64,000 nucleotides of DNA from Chitinophagaceae bacterium (GTDB lineage: Bacteria; Bacteroidota; Bacteroidia; Chitinophagales; Chitinophagaceae), in assembly GCA_016715365.1 (NCBI GenBank), contig JADKAM010000012.1:36024-100023 (forward strand), written 5' to 3'. The position numbers were made by a program, and so were the translations under genes. Numbering within the stretch: position 1 is the stretch's first letter; every line of letters begins with the position of its first letter. The notes beneath the pieces were generated by a model. The model did no database searches. It was not told the origin of the DNA and worked only from the letters and a program-made list of their open reading frames with translations. Of the stretch, positions 1 to 10,117 are shown one piece after another.

Positions 1-1
1 T

Positions 2-298
2 GGTCAGGCCAGTTTTTATGCCAATAAATTTAATGGCAGGCGTACTGCAAGCGGCGAAATTTTTGATCAGAAAAAATTTACCTGCGCCTGTAATGTTTTA
101 CCGCTTGGTACCTGGGTTAAAGTAACCAATTTAAAAAACAAGCGAACAGTAATTGTAAAGATCAACGATCGTATTCATCCTAAAATGCGGCGGGTTGCAG
201 ATTTATCGAAAGCTGCAGCGCAAAAACTCGGTTATATTTCAAGCGGGCTTACCCGTGTTAAAGTTGAGGTGGTGGATAAAAAGTTGATTCCCCGTTAA
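2..298 (+). CDS. RlpA-like double-psi beta-barrel protein (5' end cut off by window)
   Basis: The last 98 residues of a septal-ring lytic transglycosylase RlpA-type protein. The frame opens with GQASFYANKFNGRRTASGE, followed by the LPLGTWVKVTNL and IVKINDRI segments and the DLSKAAAQKLG block that define the family fold. RlpA-like proteins are exported and act on denuded peptidoglycan glycan strands or bind septal peptidoglycan. The start, any signal peptide and any SPOR domain lie outside the window, so only the catalytic-type fold can be named. No terminator is evident before the next gene. Confidence 0.85.
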   Translation, partial: GQASFYANKFNGRRTASGEIFDQKKFTCACNVLPLGTWVKVTNLKNKRTVIVKINDRIHPKMRRVADLSKAAAQKLGYISSGLTRVKVEVVDKKLIPR

Positions 299-415
299 AT
301 TGTATGTTCTATTTTTAATATATGGATTGATTTTGGGGGATAATATAGTTGTAATAATATTTTATCTTTTGAAGTTAAGCAGCTATTTTTGTTGCGATTT
401 AGAAAATTAACTATT

Positions 416-1747
416 ATGAAGAAAATCTTATTAGCATTTATAGGCCTTGGCCTGTTTGTTTCATCTTTCGGACAAGGTGAATATAAAAAAAGACCCTCCT
501 TTGGAATTCATTTCATTTTGAATGATTTCAATACTGCTCAAAGTATCAGAAGCAAGGGGTTGGCAAACACTGTAAACTCAAAAGTTTGGCACAGAACCAA
601 TGCAATGTCTGCCGGTATGGCAATCAGCTATTTACAGGGTATGAATGATAATCTTGATTTTGCCGGTTCTTTGTCGGGCTCTTTTCTAAAATACCCCAAT
701 GCAAAAATAATTGCTCCCGAACCGCTTTTATTGCTGGAAGGAACTGCAACGCTTAACTTAAAATTATTGTCTGATAAATATATTTTGAATCCATTCCTTA
801 CAGCAGGTATTGGTGGTTCAAAATTTGGTGGATACTATGCTGCATTTGTGCCATTGGGTATCGGTGCACAGGTAAAAGTTGTTGATGAGGTTTATATGGT
901 ACTTAATTCTCAATATCGTGTACCGGTTACAGAAAATGCCTCTTATCATTTTTATCATAGCCTGGGCGTTGTTGCTCCGTTATTTAAAAAGAAAGAACCG
1001 GCACCGGTTGTAATTCCAATTCCGGTTGTTGAGCCTCCCAAAGACAGGGATGGTGATGGTATACTGGATTCACTTGACAGATGCCCGGATGTAGCTGGAC
1101 TGGCTTCTTTACAGGGCTGCCCCGACAGAGACGGCGATGGTATTACCGATGCTGAAGATAAATGCCCTGAAGTTCCGGGTTTGGCCCGCTACCAGGGTTG
1201 CCCGATTCCGGATACTGATAAAGATGGCCTGAATGATGAAGTTGATAAATGCCCAACTGTTCCGGGTGTAGCCCGTTACCAGGGTTGTCCGATTCCGGAT
1301 ACGGATGGTGATGGTGTAAATGACGAAGAAGATAAGTGTATTAATGAAAAAGGGCCTGCTTCAAACTATGGTTGTCCTGTTATCAGCGAAGAAATTATTA
1401 AGCGTGTTAATTTAGCTGCTAAAAACGTATTCTTCGCAACTGCAAGCGATAAATTATTAAAGCAATCAAACAAGCGGTTAGATGATGTTGTTACTATTTT
1501 AAATGAGAACCCAACTTTCAAAGTACAAATAGATGGACATACTGATGCGCAGGGTAAAGATGAATATAACCTGGACCTGTCTAATAGAAGAGCTGCTTCA
1601 GTTAAAGCATATTTAGCTGGTAAGGGTATTGCTGAAAGCCGTTTATCATCTACGGGCTATGGCGAAACCAAGCCAGTTGCCGATAACACTAAAGCTGCCG
1701 GCCGTGCACAAAACAGAAGAGTTGAAATGACTTTAAGTAACTATTAA
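416..1747 (+). CDS. OmpA family outer-membrane protein with thrombospondin type 3 repeats
   Basis: A 443-aa envelope protein. The ATG at 416 is preferred over the in-frame TTG at 389 because it puts the signal peptide MKKILLAFIGLGLFVSSFGQ at the N-terminus. Residues about 20-200 look like a small outer-membrane beta-barrel. Residues about 210-315 hold acidic calcium-binding type 3 repeats (DRDGDGILDSLDRCP and variants, each ending in a QGCP block). Residues about 335-440 are an OmpA C-terminal peptidoglycan-binding domain with IDGHTDAQG and NRRVEMTL. Such proteins tether the outer membrane to the cell wall. It is followed by a strong terminator and looks monocistronic. Confidence 0.92.
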   Translation: MKKILLAFIGLGLFVSSFGQGEYKKRPSFGIHFILNDFNTAQSIRSKGLANTVNSKVWHRTNAMSAGMAISYLQGMNDNLDFAGSLSGSFLKYPNAKIIAPEPLLLLEGTATLNLKLLSDKYILNPFLTAGIGGSKFGGYYAAFVPLGIGAQVKVVDEVYMVLNSQYRVPVTENASYHFYHSLGVVAPLFKKKEPAPVVIPIPVVEPPKDRDGDGILDSLDRCPDVAGLASLQGCPDRDGDGITDAEDKCPEVPGLARYQGCPIPDTDKDGLNDEVDKCPTVPGVARYQGCPIPDTDGDGVNDEEDKCINEKGPASNYGCPVISEEIIKRVNLAAKNVFFATASDKLLKQSNKRLDDVVTILNENPTFKVQIDGHTDAQGKDEYNLDLSNRRAASVKAYLAGKGIAESRLSSTGYGETKPVADNTKAAGRAQNRRVEMTLSNY

Positions 1748-1770
1748 TATATTTTATTGTCTACGGACAC

Positions 1771-1806
1771 AAAGCCCCCGCAGTTTGCGGGGGCTTTTTA
1801 TTTTTG
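1771..1806 (+). terminator. Rho-independent terminator of the OmpA-type gene
   Basis: A perfect 12-bp stem, AAAGCCCCCGCA with TGCGGGGGCTTT, closed by the 3-nt loop GTT and followed by a T-rich tract. It begins 24 nt after the stop codon. Confidence 0.9.
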
Positions 1807-1880
1807 AACCTGTATCAAAATTGTAAAATTTTGTTATTAAAAAATACAACTATAACTTACTGCAGATTTTGCATAATTTC

Positions 1881-4343
1881 ATGCAACAAAACTATCTCCC
1901 TGTGCAAAAAACTACATTCCGGCTTTACAGCATCTTCTTATTTGCAGCATTTGCTTCACTAACGGTTAAGGCTCAAACGATAGAAAACAGCATCAACCTG
2001 TATGGTAATAATTTCCCCCAGGAAAAAATCCATATTCACTTCGATAAGGAAACGTACATGCCGGGCGAAACCATTTGGTTTAAAGCATACCTGCTTGAAG
2101 AAAATTTACCATCAGAACGCAGCACCAATTTTTATGCTGCATTGTACGATGAGCAGGGAAAGCTGGTTCAGCAAAAGATAAGCCCGGTATTTAAGGGCAG
2201 CAGCGATGGTTTTTTTGTTATACCCGACAGTGTAAGTTCTTCGCAATTAATATGCAGGGCTTATACCGGCTGGATGCTGAATTTTGATACCAGTATGTTG
2301 TTTAGCCGTGCTATAAAAATACGCAGCAATAAAAACCAGGGGCCGGTTGCAACAGCCACCAAAACAGTAAGCCTTCAGTTTTTTCCTGAAGGTGGTGATA
2401 TAATAGAAGGAACGGTAAACACCATTGCATTTAAAACTAATTACAATAACGGCTTACCTTATTTTATTGATGGAGTAATAAAAAAGCAGGAAACAGGAGA
2501 AGTGATGATGCCCCTTACTGTGCAACATGATGGAATGGGTAAATTTGATCTTGATTTTCAGGCAGGTGATAAATATTATGCCGAGTGGCTTGATAACAAT
2601 GCTGTAAAGCAGCAAACCATGCTGCCCGATGCAAAACAACGGGGCGTTTCTTTAAAGCTTACCGTACAAAAAGATAAACTGTATTTTAACCTGGTAAATA
2701 AAACTGGCACCGATTCGCTGCATGTACTCATGTACATGTATCAAAAAGTCTTTTACAAAACAAACCTGGCAGTGCTGGCAGCAGAGCCATTTACCGGAAT
2801 GGTGCCACTAACGGCTTTACCATCGGGCACCATGCAGTTAACCGTTTTTGATGCCAACTGGAAACCCGTAGCAGAAAGGGTTGCATTTATCAACAATAAC
2901 AATTTTACCATCAATGCTGCCATCAATTCAAAAGAGATCAGCACACAAAAAAGAGGCAAGAATACACTGGAAATTTTAGTGGCCGATACAATACCTGCAA
3001 ATATGTCGCTGAGTATTTCTGATGCCGATATGAATGGTGACATGACTTCCAATACCATTGTAAGTGATTTTTTATTAAAGGGCGATCTGAAAGGTTATAT
3101 ACACAACCCGGCTTTTTATTTTGCAAACAATTCCGATGCCACATTAAAGACCAAACTGGATCTGGTAATGCTTACCCATGGCTGGCGCAGGTACAACTGG
3201 GCAGATATGCTGGTACAAAAAATGCCCGCCATCAATATCCCGGCCGACGATTACCTGGCAGTGTACGGGCAGGTAGCTAAAGAGGCAATGGGCAAACTGG
3301 AAAAAGATGAGCCGGTAAACCTGATCGTTAAAACGATTGACAGTGTCAACAGTTTTTATTCTGTGATGCCCGAAAAATCCGGTGTTCTTAAACAGAGCGG
3401 CTTGATATTTTATGATTCGGCCAGGGTTTATTTTACTTTCAATAAATCAAAACCGCTGAATAAGCAGATGGCTTTCAGCAAATCAAATTTTACGCTTAAC
3501 CAGCCCTTATCTATCAATAATTTTAATAACTACCTGTTAGCCGATACAAGCGGAACCAACCTTAACCAGAATGCATCGCTGTTTAATTATTATAAAAAGA
3601 ATAACGGCATCAGTTTATTTAATAATGAAAAAACAATAGAAGGGGTGGTGGTAAAATCGGGCAGGGGCCGCAACTGGAAAAATGATCCCCTGGTAAAGCT
3701 GGATGAAAAATATGCTTCCGGGATGTTTTCTGGTGGTGCCGGTGCATTTTCAGTAGATGTGCTGCATGATGAAAAAGCCTGGACAAAACTGGACTTTTAC
3801 GGTTATATCCGCAGTATGGTTCCGGGCCTGGTAATTGGTAATTTTAACCTGGCCTCGGGCAGGTCTTTATCATACGGTGGTTTACCTGTGCTGGTTTATA
3901 TTGATGAGCATGAAATGACAACCAGTGACCTGGAGAACCTGAGCCTTACACAGATATCCTACATAAAAATGATACCCAATTTTGCCGGCAGGGGTGCCGA
4001 TCCCGGCGGAAGGTCTGTCAATCCCGCTATATCTGTTTATACCCGTAAAGGTGATGACCTGATAGACCGTACTCCAAAAGAAACAGATCTGAACATGGTG
4101 AAAATTGCAGGTTATTCTCCTCTCAAGGAATTTTATTCACCCGATTATTCGCAAAGCAATACAAGCGGCGGCACTGATGCCAGAACAACTTTGTTGTGGA
4201 TGCCGTATATCTTAACTGATAAAACCAACCGCAAAGTGCCCGTTACTTTTTATAATAACGATTTCACAAAAAAGATGCGGATCGTGTTGGAAGGGATCAA
4301 TGATGATGGAAAAATGATCAGGATAGAAAAGATCGTAGAATAA
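1881..4343 (+). CDS. Exported protein with MG2-like domain and TonB-receptor plug-like region
   Basis: An 820-aa protein from the ATG at 1881; a TTG at 1869 is also in frame but only adds residues before the signal peptide (FLFAAFASLTVKAQ). The N-terminal third starts with EKIHIHFDKETYMPGETIWFKAYLL, the hallmark of the macroglobulin MG2-type strand found in many Bacteroidota surface proteins. Near residues 650-740 there is a plug-like segment (LPVLVYIDEHEM, followed by ISYIKMIPNF and VNPAISVYTRKG) like that of SusC/RagA receptors. There is no complete beta-barrel, so it is probably not a transporter by itself. Its substrate is unknown. It ends convergently to the PBP1A gene, with a shared hairpin between them. 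Confidence 0.75.
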   Translation: MQQNYLPVQKTTFRLYSIFLFAAFASLTVKAQTIENSINLYGNNFPQEKIHIHFDKETYMPGETIWFKAYLLEENLPSERSTNFYAALYDEQGKLVQQKISPVFKGSSDGFFVIPDSVSSSQLICRAYTGWMLNFDTSMLFSRAIKIRSNKNQGPVATATKTVSLQFFPEGGDIIEGTVNTIAFKTNYNNGLPYFIDGVIKKQETGEVMMPLTVQHDGMGKFDLDFQAGDKYYAEWLDNNAVKQQTMLPDAKQRGVSLKLTVQKDKLYFNLVNKTGTDSLHVLMYMYQKVFYKTNLAVLAAEPFTGMVPLTALPSGTMQLTVFDANWKPVAERVAFINNNNFTINAAINSKEISTQKRGKNTLEILVADTIPANMSLSISDADMNGDMTSNTIVSDFLLKGDLKGYIHNPAFYFANNSDATLKTKLDLVMLTHGWRRYNWADMLVQKMPAINIPADDYLAVYGQVAKEAMGKLEKDEPVNLIVKTIDSVNSFYSVMPEKSGVLKQSGLIFYDSARVYFTFNKSKPLNKQMAFSKSNFTLNQPLSINNFNNYLLADTSGTNLNQNASLFNYYKKNNGISLFNNEKTIEGVVVKSGRGRNWKNDPLVKLDEKYASGMFSGGAGAFSVDVLHDEKAWTKLDFYGYIRSMVPGLVIGNFNLASGRSLSYGGLPVLVYIDEHEMTTSDLENLSLTQISYIKMIPNFAGRGADPGGRSVNPAISVYTRKGDDLIDRTPKETDLNMVKIAGYSPLKEFYSPDYSQSNTSGGTDARTTLLWMPYILTDKTNRKVPVTFYNNDFTKKMRIVLEGINDDGKMIRIEKIVE

Positions 4344-4346
4344 TAT

Positions 4347-4391
4347 TTCCGGTGAGCCATCTTTAAGTAAAGCGGCTCACCGGAATGTTTT
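4347..4391. terminator. Bidirectional terminator between convergent genes
   Basis: TTCCGGTGAGCC (4347-4358) pairs perfectly with GGCTCACCGGAA (4374-4385) across a 15-nt loop. A T-rich tail lies on the plus side and an A-rich flank on the other. It sits between the stop codons of the plug-domain gene and the PBP1A gene. Confidence 0.8.
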
Positions 4392-6765
4392 AATAATCAT
4401 TCGCCGTCTTTGGCTTCACCGGTTTCCTGGTCTTATCTTCTGCCGGCTTTTGAAGCGGTTGCGCAGGTTTCTTATCCTCAGGCTTTTTCGATTTTCCGGT
4501 ATCGGGTAAAGCAGCAGCAGGAATCTGGCTTTCTATTTTAATATTCTCATCCGGTTTATTATCCGGTGGCGGCGGTACATTAAAAAAATCATCGGCATTG
4601 CCATTGCCTTCATCAATCGTAGTACTGTCTCCCTCTTTAAAATATTTGTCCATATTGGCATCCGCATAAATCGGGTCATTGGTCAGCTCCAGCGGTTTTT
4701 CAAATTTGGTGATCTTACCGTAACCTAATTTTTTATCGGCATACACTTTACTCATAAAAATACCCCAGCCCGGTGCCGACATCTCGGCTCCACCTGCCGT
4801 ACCCGAATAGATCTGTATAAAAGGGTCATCGCAACCTACCCAGGTACCAGCCAGCAATTCGGGTGTATAGCCAATAAACCAGCCATCAGCATTGTTATTG
4901 GTGGTACCGGTTTTGCCGGCTTTTTCAACCGGTATGTTATAGCTGTTTAATCTTCTGCCGGTACCAAATTTTATTACGCCCTGCATTAAAGTTGCCATGG
5001 TATAAGCATCCGATTCGGCAATTACCTGTTTTGAAACAGCCGTAAATTCTTCCAGCATATTACCGCTTTTGTCTTCAATACGGTTCATGAGAATGGGCTC
5101 GGTATTTAAACCTTTATTGGGGAACATGGTATAACCCTGCAGCATTTCCATCAACGGAATTTCAGCCGCTCCCAATGCAATTGAATAATAGGGTGGAACC
5201 TTGGTGGTGATACCGCAGGTTTGAATAAATTCTATGGTTCTTTTTACACCTACCTGGCCTATCAAACGCCAGGCTGCAATATTTTTTGAGTGGGCTAAAC
5301 AATAAGCAACGGTACCTGCACCACCCGATATGGTTTTGCCACCCAGCGATAATGCACCTCCGGGAATAACTGTTTCGGGAGTGTAACCGGCTTCATCAAT
5401 GGCTAACGTGTAAACAAAGGGTTTGAAAGTTGATCCTACCTGCCTCATTTGAGTCACGTGGTCGTACTTAAACCACTTAAAATCTATACCACCAACCCAG
5501 CATTTAACTTCGCCGGTATGCGGATCCATGGCTGCAAAATTGGTTTGTAATATCTGCTTGTGGTATTTGATGGAGTCGAAAGGAGTCAACACAGTATCTT
5601 TTACTCTTTTTGCATTCCAGGCAAATACTTTCATTTTTACCGGGATGTAAAAAGTCTTTTTTATATCTTCTTCCGATACCCCGTCTTCTTTCATGCTCTT
5701 CCAACGGTCGGTATATTTAAAGGCTGCTTCAATAATATTATCGTGCCCCTTCCACATCCTTTTACCACTGTTTTTCATGATCCAGTCCAGCTTTTTTTGA
5801 ATAACCGGCATGTGCTGTACAACTGCTTCTTCGGCATAGCGCTGCATGCGTGAATCGATGGTGGTATATATTTTTAAACCGTCCCTGTACAGGTTGTAAG
5901 GTTCGCCGGTTTTGGGATTTTCATGTTTTTTGCACCAGGCTTTTAATTTATCGGCCAGCACGGTACGGAAGTAAGGGGCTATACCAATATTTTCATCAAT
6001 CTTTTTGTAATTGGTTATTAAAGGTTTTGCTTTAAGTTTTGCTGCATCGGCTTCGGTTAAAAAATGTTGCTTACAAACTGCCATCTGGTTTATTACTGTA
6101 TTTCTTCTGTCAATAGAAGCTTTGGGATAACCAATAGGATTATAAATAAACCCTTTCAGCATACCGATCAATACAGCAGCCTCTTCAATTTTTAAATCCT
6201 TTGGTTCTTTTTGAAAATAGGTGATGGAAGCATTGCGGATGCCCCAGACATTTCCCCAGGGTGCCCTGTTCAGGTAAAGCGTAATGATCTCTTCCTTGGT
6301 AAAATTTCTTTCCAGTTTAACCGCCACGATCCATTCTTTTATTTTTTGAACGCCCCTGGTAAGAACATTGCCACGCCCCTGGCCCAACATTAATTTGGCA
6401 ACCTGTTGCGTAATCGTACTGCCGCCGCCATCCCTGCCCAGTGTAACCACTGCACGAACGAAGGCTTTTGCATCAATACCGGAGTGATCATAAAAACGTT
6501 CATCTTCAGTAGCAATTAAAGCATTGATTGCATTGGGCGATATCTCATTATACTTTACTTCGCTTCTGTTCTCTGTATAATATTTTCCCATGAGTATACC
6601 ATCGCTGGAATATATTTCACTGGCCAGGTCAGCTTCGGGATTTTGTAACTGCTCTACAGAAGGCATTTTACCAAACACGCCAAAATTGGCAAGGGTAAAC
6701 ATGAGTATCACAAAAATAAATCCGCCAATAAATACCCGCCATAAAATTTTAACTGAACGCTTCAT
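4390..6765 (-). CDS. Bifunctional penicillin-binding protein 1A (glycosyltransferase/transpeptidase)
   Basis: A 791-aa class A PBP that polymerises lipid II and cross-links peptidoglycan at the outer face of the inner membrane. There is one N-terminal transmembrane helix (about residues 10-30). The GT51 domain follows, with ATEDERFYDHSG near residue 86 and GGSTITQQVAK near 115. The transpeptidase carries the SxxK motif in GSTFKPF (about 442), the SxN motif in AHSKN and the KTG motif in GKTGTTNNNADGWF (about 616). The C-terminal ~80 residues are a proline/lysine-rich tail. All catalytic motifs are intact. A TAnnTTTG promoter box lies 38 nt upstream of the start codon. Its neighbour on the same strand is the PorW gene. 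Confidence 0.95.
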   Translation of the reverse strand: MKRSVKILWRVFIGGFIFVILMFTLANFGVFGKMPSVEQLQNPEADLASEIYSSDGILMGKYYTENRSEVKYNEISPNAINALIATEDERFYDHSGIDAKAFVRAVVTLGRDGGGSTITQQVAKLMLGQGRGNVLTRGVQKIKEWIVAVKLERNFTKEEIITLYLNRAPWGNVWGIRNASITYFQKEPKDLKIEEAAVLIGMLKGFIYNPIGYPKASIDRRNTVINQMAVCKQHFLTEADAAKLKAKPLITNYKKIDENIGIAPYFRTVLADKLKAWCKKHENPKTGEPYNLYRDGLKIYTTIDSRMQRYAEEAVVQHMPVIQKKLDWIMKNSGKRMWKGHDNIIEAAFKYTDRWKSMKEDGVSEEDIKKTFYIPVKMKVFAWNAKRVKDTVLTPFDSIKYHKQILQTNFAAMDPHTGEVKCWVGGIDFKWFKYDHVTQMRQVGSTFKPFVYTLAIDEAGYTPETVIPGGALSLGGKTISGGAGTVAYCLAHSKNIAAWRLIGQVGVKRTIEFIQTCGITTKVPPYYSIALGAAEIPLMEMLQGYTMFPNKGLNTEPILMNRIEDKSGNMLEEFTAVSKQVIAESDAYTMATLMQGVIKFGTGRRLNSYNIPVEKAGKTGTTNNNADGWFIGYTPELLAGTWVGCDDPFIQIYSGTAGGAEMSAPGWGIFMSKVYADKKLGYGKITKFEKPLELTNDPIYADANMDKYFKEGDSTTIDEGNGNADDFFNVPPPPDNKPDENIKIESQIPAAALPDTGKSKKPEDKKPAQPLQKPAEDKTRKPVKPKTANDY

Positions 6766-6802
6766 GTATAAATGATTTGAAAGTAATTGTGTTAACAGTT
6801 GT

Positions 6803-6810
6803 CAAACATA
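6803..6810 (-). promoter_or_regulatory. Putative Bacteroidota promoter -7 box for PBP1A
   Basis: TATGTTTG on the minus strand fits the Bacteroidota housekeeping-sigma consensus TAnnTTTG exactly. It predicts transcription starting near 6797 and a leader of about 30 nt. No clear TTTG box at -33 was found. Confidence 0.45.
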
Positions 6811-6859
6811 AAACTGCCTAAAACTAATTAAAGCAATTAAAACAGTTTAACGATTGTTG

Positions 6860-9796
6860 TTAAAACCTGTTTGGGAACTGTGTATTTAACAGGGCTTTAT
6901 AACCTGCTATATTTTTATTGGTTTTAAGCAACTGCAGATTTGCTTCTGTAATAATTAAAAAAGAATACTTACTGGCCGGTAGCCAGGAAATTTCTGAAGC
7001 GGCATCTTTTTTTATTTTGTTATAGTAAACCATTGCTGCTGCGGCATCCGCAAATGAAGTAATAACCAGTAAATTATTATCTGCATCCAATGCATCTTTG
7101 CTGATGTTGATGGTTTGGCCATAAAAATTCTCCCGGTTATACCTGATTAAGGCATTGCGGGCTTCAGTAATGTACACCTGGTCTACTTTATTTAATACCA
7201 TAAGCACATGGTGCGGTGCATTAACTGCCATAACAAATGGTCCGCTGGTTAATGGAGGAGCCACTTTTGCAACGGTATCTTTAATTACAACCGGTGCCAC
7301 TGGTTTGTTAACCGGCTTGGGTGTTTCGGGTGCTTTTAACTGGTTCTCTTCAGATCTTGTAACCTCCAGGTTGGTCAGGTATTTTTCTATCTCGGCTCTT
7401 CTTTTCAACACATCAATCATGGTTTCAGCCTTTTCTTTAAGCGGAGATGTCGGGTTGTTGCTGATGATCAGCTGCAGGCCTTTTATAGCAGTACTGTCAT
7501 CCCTGTTTTTTACATGATGCAATGCTTCAATGTACAACAATTGAGGGGTCCAGTAATTTACGCCATACAGGCTGTCGGCCTTTTTCTTTTCAACCATTGC
7601 TTTTTCAAAATCACCTTCGATAAACAGGTTGTATATATCCTCGTATAATTTAGTGGCTTCGGGGTTTTTTGTTTTTGGATTTAATGTTGAAGGATTATTC
7701 AGCTTTTTACCGGCAACGGTATTTGCATAATTCCCGTTCAGCAGGTCTTTGTAATAAGCCGCTTTATCTTTAAGCCCCAGTTTTGTGTAGCAGAAATAAA
7801 GATTAAGGTATACATCGCCTTCCAGCAAACGGCTGGGGAAACGTTTTAAATAATCTTCGTACGTATCAGCAGCCAGTTGATATTCTTCCAGGTCGTTTTG
7901 ATAAGCCTGCGCCAGGATGATCATGTTCACCGCAATCACGTCATTACTTTCTTTAACCCGCTCTTCGGTTAAAGGAATGTCTTTCATTAATATATCAAAA
8001 GTAATTTCTGCGCTGCCGGCTGCATTGGGAGTACCGCCTGCATTTTTTCCACCAGACTTTGTATCCCCATTGTCGCCTGCAGCAACCGGGGTTGTATTGT
8101 TAATTAAAGCTTCTGCAGCAGCTTTACGCCGCCAGTTATCAACGTTTATCCTTTTGCCCCATTTGCTTTTAAAATCGCTGAAGCCTCTTGATTTGAGTGA
8201 GTTGTTATTGAAGTACCATTCACCTTTGGTATTACCGGCAAAAAGATCAACCGGCTGCTGGTTATTGTTATTAAAAGGAGAGAGGTCTCCACCACCGCCA
8301 CCGGCATTACCATCATCCTTGTAACCTTTTTCTTTGCGTAGTTTGCGTAATATTTTTTTAAGATATTCATCTCTTTCAGCAGCTGGCATCAGGGCAATGC
8401 GTTGTACACTGTCTTCTTTTTCAATTGCAGTGATGGCAGCAGCTATTTTTATTAAGGCCTCTTTTCTTTGCTGCACGGCAGCTATCTGTAAATTCAAAAG
8501 AGAATCTGGTCCGTTTTGTAAGCTATCATACATAGCGGCGGCAAGCCTGTATTGTTTGCGGCTGTAAGCTATGTCGCCCAGCTTAAGATAAGCCCTGTTC
8601 TTGTAATTGATATTGCTCTCGTTATATTTGAGGCTTTTGTTAAAAAAAACAATGGCAGCATTTGTATCCGGTTTCTGCAGCGATAAATCGCCTGCTGAAT
8701 AATACACGATATCGCGGTAAGCTTCATACTTATCCCTTCTTCCCATTTTTGCCAGGTTATCAATTGCTTTATCAAGCTCTTTGGGATTGCCATTGGTCCT
8801 GAGCATTTTTGCATCATTCAGCCTGGCGTGTATATCCATTAGCGGATCTACCGTATGTTTGGAAGCTTTGTCGTAATAAGACGATGCTTTATCAAAATTG
8901 CCATTCTTTTCGTAAAGTTGCGCCAGTAAAAACTCCCAGCGTGACTGGTCCTGTTTATTATCGGCAGTGCTTAAAGCTCTTTCAAGATGCTTTGCAGTAC
9001 TGTCATAAAAGCCCTGCTTAAAAAACCAGTATGCGTTTACCTCAGCCAGATCATTACGTAATCTTTTTGGTAAATTAGGATCAACCTGTAAAGTATTTAT
9101 AAGGCCTCCGGATTCTGCAAATTCACCCTGTTCAATTAAAGTACGTGCCAGCCAGAGTATGGCATCATTACGGCTGGGTGGCAGGGCTGTAAGTTTTTGT
9201 AAAACATTCCGCTTTTCTTTATTGGCAATTGAAATGGAATTGGTACCAACGATACGGTCATCATCATCATTTTTTCTTTTGCGGGGGAAAAGATTGTAGT
9301 TGATGAACTGAAAAGTCATTAAAGCCGAATCAAAATCTTTGCGGAAATAATAGGCTTTGCCTATCAGCATATACATGTTATCAATCCAGTCGTTACGCAG
9401 ATCGTGCAATAAGATGCCCGCCGTTGATGAAATGATAACCGAGTCGAGTTCTGTTTTTTGCGAAGAGGTACTCTCCAGTGTGTAAGGATAAAAAGCCAGC
9501 ATGTTTGAATAATCATCTTTCAAACTCAACTTGGCCCGGTCAACAACAGTATTTACCCTGTTGTTGGCATTAAAGTAATAATTGTAGTGGGTGATATTGT
9601 TTTGATAAATATTACGGGGGACATTAAATTTTTTGTCCGCCGTTTTTTCTGAGCCCAGTTTTCTGTTCTCAAATTTTTCGGGCTTCTTTTGTTTGCCAAA
9701 CGGTTCAAAGGTCCAGCTAGGCTGGCATATTGCAGGCATTGAAAATCCAAGCAATATCAAAAAAATAAATAACGGGCTTTTAGTTCTCTTCAGCAT
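6860..9796 (-). CDS. porW: Type IX secretion TPR protein PorW/SprE
   Basis: A 978-aa periplasmic TPR protein resembling the type IX secretion and gliding factor PorW (SprE in Flavobacterium). The N-terminal signal (FIFLILLGFSMPAICQ) has a cysteine after the hydrophobic stretch, but the lipobox is not canonical. The conserved N-terminal block includes NRVNTVVDRAKLSLKDDYS and HDLRNDWIDNMYMLIGKAYY. TPR-like helices span about residues 120-470 and 640-800, separated by a Gly/Asn-rich low-complexity linker (about 490-620). The C-terminus has repeated LITSFADAAAAMVYYNKIKKD-like segments. Linkage to bactofilin and AtpI-like genes fits the usual porW neighbourhood. In this phylum the system exports cargo such as the type-B-sorted proteins found elsewhere in this window. 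Confidence 0.8.
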   Translation of the reverse strand: MLKRTKSPLFIFLILLGFSMPAICQPSWTFEPFGKQKKPEKFENRKLGSEKTADKKFNVPRNIYQNNITHYNYYFNANNRVNTVVDRAKLSLKDDYSNMLAFYPYTLESTSSQKTELDSVIISSTAGILLHDLRNDWIDNMYMLIGKAYYFRKDFDSALMTFQFINYNLFPRKRKNDDDDRIVGTNSISIANKEKRNVLQKLTALPPSRNDAILWLARTLIEQGEFAESGGLINTLQVDPNLPKRLRNDLAEVNAYWFFKQGFYDSTAKHLERALSTADNKQDQSRWEFLLAQLYEKNGNFDKASSYYDKASKHTVDPLMDIHARLNDAKMLRTNGNPKELDKAIDNLAKMGRRDKYEAYRDIVYYSAGDLSLQKPDTNAAIVFFNKSLKYNESNINYKNRAYLKLGDIAYSRKQYRLAAAMYDSLQNGPDSLLNLQIAAVQQRKEALIKIAAAITAIEKEDSVQRIALMPAAERDEYLKKILRKLRKEKGYKDDGNAGGGGGDLSPFNNNNQQPVDLFAGNTKGEWYFNNNSLKSRGFSDFKSKWGKRINVDNWRRKAAAEALINNTTPVAAGDNGDTKSGGKNAGGTPNAAGSAEITFDILMKDIPLTEERVKESNDVIAVNMIILAQAYQNDLEEYQLAADTYEDYLKRFPSRLLEGDVYLNLYFCYTKLGLKDKAAYYKDLLNGNYANTVAGKKLNNPSTLNPKTKNPEATKLYEDIYNLFIEGDFEKAMVEKKKADSLYGVNYWTPQLLYIEALHHVKNRDDSTAIKGLQLIISNNPTSPLKEKAETMIDVLKRRAEIEKYLTNLEVTRSEENQLKAPETPKPVNKPVAPVVIKDTVAKVAPPLTSGPFVMAVNAPHHVLMVLNKVDQVYITEARNALIRYNRENFYGQTINISKDALDADNNLLVITSFADAAAAMVYYNKIKKDAASEISWLPASKYSFLIITEANLQLLKTNKNIAGYKALLNTQFPNRF

Positions 9797-10117
9797 GAAT
9801 CAAAAGGTTGAATAACGGGGCTAAATATCGGTTATTTTTGGTAATTACGGCTTATAGTGGCCCCGTTTTAATTTAGTTTAACTAAATATTTAAGAAGGAG
9901 TAACCACAAATTAAATTGTTAGTCACGAATTACACGAATTTGCACGTATTAACAGGCAGATTTCGTGTTAATTAGTGCCATTCGTGGCAAAGAAAAAACG
10001 GCAAAGCAGTTTCAAAGTTCAATTAGTTTGTATAAGTGTCATATTATATAGCCTTTCAGCCTTTTTTAGGTTGCTTTTTCACCTGCATTTCTTAATTTTA
10101 AGGTTCAACAAAAAAAT
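9797..10117. other. Divergent intergenic region with one hairpin repeat
   Basis: There is no gene in these 321 bases between the divergent porW and the membrane-protein operon. Apart from the repeat at 9924-9986, only AT-rich DNA is seen. No promoter box clear enough to annotate was found for either gene. Confidence 0.6.
9924..9986. repeat. ACGAATTACACGAATT-type dispersed inverted repeat
   Basis: The left arm starting CACGAATTACACGAATT pairs imperfectly with the right arm ending TTAGTGCCATTCGTG. The reverse complement of the right arm keeps the CACGAAT, CAC, AATT and CACG blocks at the same spacing. Two related elements are at 27984-28060 and 54320-54456, so this is a dispersed family. It could form a long cruciform or RNA hairpin upstream of the 10118 operon. 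Confidence 0.7.

Noticed and set aside
389..418. Upstream TTG start for the OmpA-type protein (also upstream starts at 1869, 14128, 18289, 21550, 33295 and 48301)
   Set aside because: In each case the later ATG puts a signal peptide or the family's normal N-terminus first, and the extra residues come from intergenic or repeat DNA.
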